Shown here: positions 63,392-64,000 of the stretch, piece after piece
Position numbering within the stretch: the first letter of the stretch is position 1
How the letters are laid out: each line of letters opens with the position of its first letter
Origin: Verrucomicrobium spinosum DSM 4136 = JCM 18804
GTDB taxonomy: Bacteria > Verrucomicrobiota > Verrucomicrobiia > Verrucomicrobiales > Verrucomicrobiaceae
Direction of reading: 5' to 3'
Assembly (NCBI RefSeq): GCF_000172155.1
Contig: NZ_ABIZ01000001.1
Span: forward strand, 5,365,105 to 5,429,104
Length of the DNA stretch: 64,000 nt
The notes under the pieces: generated by a model
What the model was told of the DNA's origin: nothing
Seen by the model: only the letters and a program-made list of their open reading frames with translations
The model's database searches: none
Translations under genes and position numbers: made by a program

Positions 63392-63960
63392 GCCCGCTAA
63401 ATGCCCTACTATGGCTCATCCGTCGAGGAATAATTTCTCACAACTCATTCACCCTCAATAATATCTATTTGGAAACTAATTTGCCACCATAGATTCTATT
63501 GACACAATATTTACCCTACGTATTCCCTTTTTCTGGACACAATTTACCAGTGTATAGAGCTAACCCCCTTCTCATCCCTTGAAGACGTGTAAACTTCACT
63601 AATATTTTCAAACAGCATCATAACCCGCACTTCATCTACATCATCGACTAACTTTTTATTGCGACAGCAGTTGCAATTATAGTTTCTTGAAATTTGCACT
63701 CAGGAGCTATCTCAGGCTCGCCCATAAATATCTTTTTGCAGGAAACAACATACGGACTCCCCCCCCACTTTTTCATCCGCCAAATTTCAAAGATGCCGAT
63801 GCGCTGCGTTCCAGCTCAGTCCCGGGTACCCATCGGCGCCAAGCCACCTCCCCACGGAGTCATTTCCCGGGTTGCAATCTGCGGTCTGGACGTACCTTGA
63901 GAACCCGGCCGGACGCCTCGCTCGAATCTGTCCGGCTGGCTTTTCCTGCTCCTCCGCTTC
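63392..63960. other. 569-base AT-rich intergenic region
   Basis: From about 63420 to 63740 the sequence is much richer in A and T than the rest of the window, with no believable frame. A candidate promoter is TTGACA (63499-63504) with TATTCC 16 bases downstream (63521-63526). The abrupt change may mark acquired DNA or a control region. Confidence 0.5.
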
Positions 63961-64000
63961 ATGTCAGATCCTCTTCCAGCCCTGTCACCCGATGAATTGC
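63961..64000 (+). CDS. First codons of a gene cut by the window end
   Basis: An open frame starts at ATG 63961 and reads Met-Ser-Asp-Pro-Leu-Pro-Ala-Leu-Ser-Pro-Asp-Glu-Leu to the edge. The composition is that of a normal N terminus, but no ribosome site is obvious and only 13 codons are visible. Confidence 0.45.
   Translation, partial: MSDPLPALSPDEL

Noticed and set aside
63687-63995. A 102-codon plus-strand frame at the right edge
   Set aside because: It is Ser/Arg/Pro-rich without a family; the ATG at 63961 in another frame looks more like a real gene start.
1-64000. CRISPR arrays, rRNA and tRNA genes
   Set aside because: Reading found no evenly spaced repeats and no recognisable RNA gene. 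A tRNA search by program was not possible, so a weakly conserved one could be missed.

Overview
The window looks like chromosome of a high-GC, Gram-negative member of the Verrucomicrobiota, in the general Verrucomicrobium/Prosthecobacter direction. The placement is inferred from gene content, not from a marker gene. It rests on two Planctomycetes-Verrucomicrobia type membrane-bound dehydrogenases (one fused to a DUF1080 domain), PSCyt-type haem domains, a giant beta-strand-repeat protein ending in a PEP-CTERM-like signal, a stand-alone SWIB protein, LpxI for lipid A, and many lipoproteins with clear lipoboxes. I see no rRNA, tRNA or CRISPR array.

Left third (1-20,000). A truncated DUF1080/dehydrogenase gene runs off the left edge. 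Next to it is a secreted S41-type protease gene broken by one in-frame TAG. A run of minus-strand genes follows: a DUF502 membrane protein, the System II cytochrome c maturation pair ccsA-resB (start and stop overlapping by ATGA), a lipoprotein, and a 1196-residue membrane protein carrying three c-type haem motifs alternating with leucine-rich repeats. Then come a multi-pass glycosyltransferase-like protein with an EF-hand-like loop and an anchored beta-propeller/LamG-like protein. A photolyase and an orphan DnaC/IstB-type ATPase close the region.

Middle (20,000-38,600). Here are a GNAT acetyltransferase, the 1676-residue repeat protein, a divergent AroE, a secreted dehydrogenase with a C-terminal cytochrome, an orphan ABC ATPase, and two tandem copies of a fused SGNH-esterase/alpha-beta-hydrolase. 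After these, an ISAs1-like insertion sequence (1237 bp, perfect 17-bp inverted repeats, 9-bp target duplication) has split a transglutaminase-like protease gene. Removing the element and one copy of the duplication restores one 262-residue frame with Cys, His and Asp in the expected order.

Right part (38,600-64,000). All on the minus strand are an acyl carrier protein, an FkbH-like HAD protein, an AlgI-like MBOAT, release factor 3 and two paralogous SGNH-like membrane-anchored proteins. Apart from prfC this reads as a pathway that loads a small acyl (possibly glyceryl) group on a carrier protein and exports it onto a surface glycan. It is the best candidate in the window for a poorly described system. 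The remainder is mostly secreted or envelope proteins (TPR lipoprotein, ceramidase-like, M15 peptidase-like, PafA-like phosphatase, PAP2), followed by SWIB with a clear terminator, LpxI, an EboB-like TatD hydrolase, an AT-rich gap and the first codons of a gene cut by the right edge.
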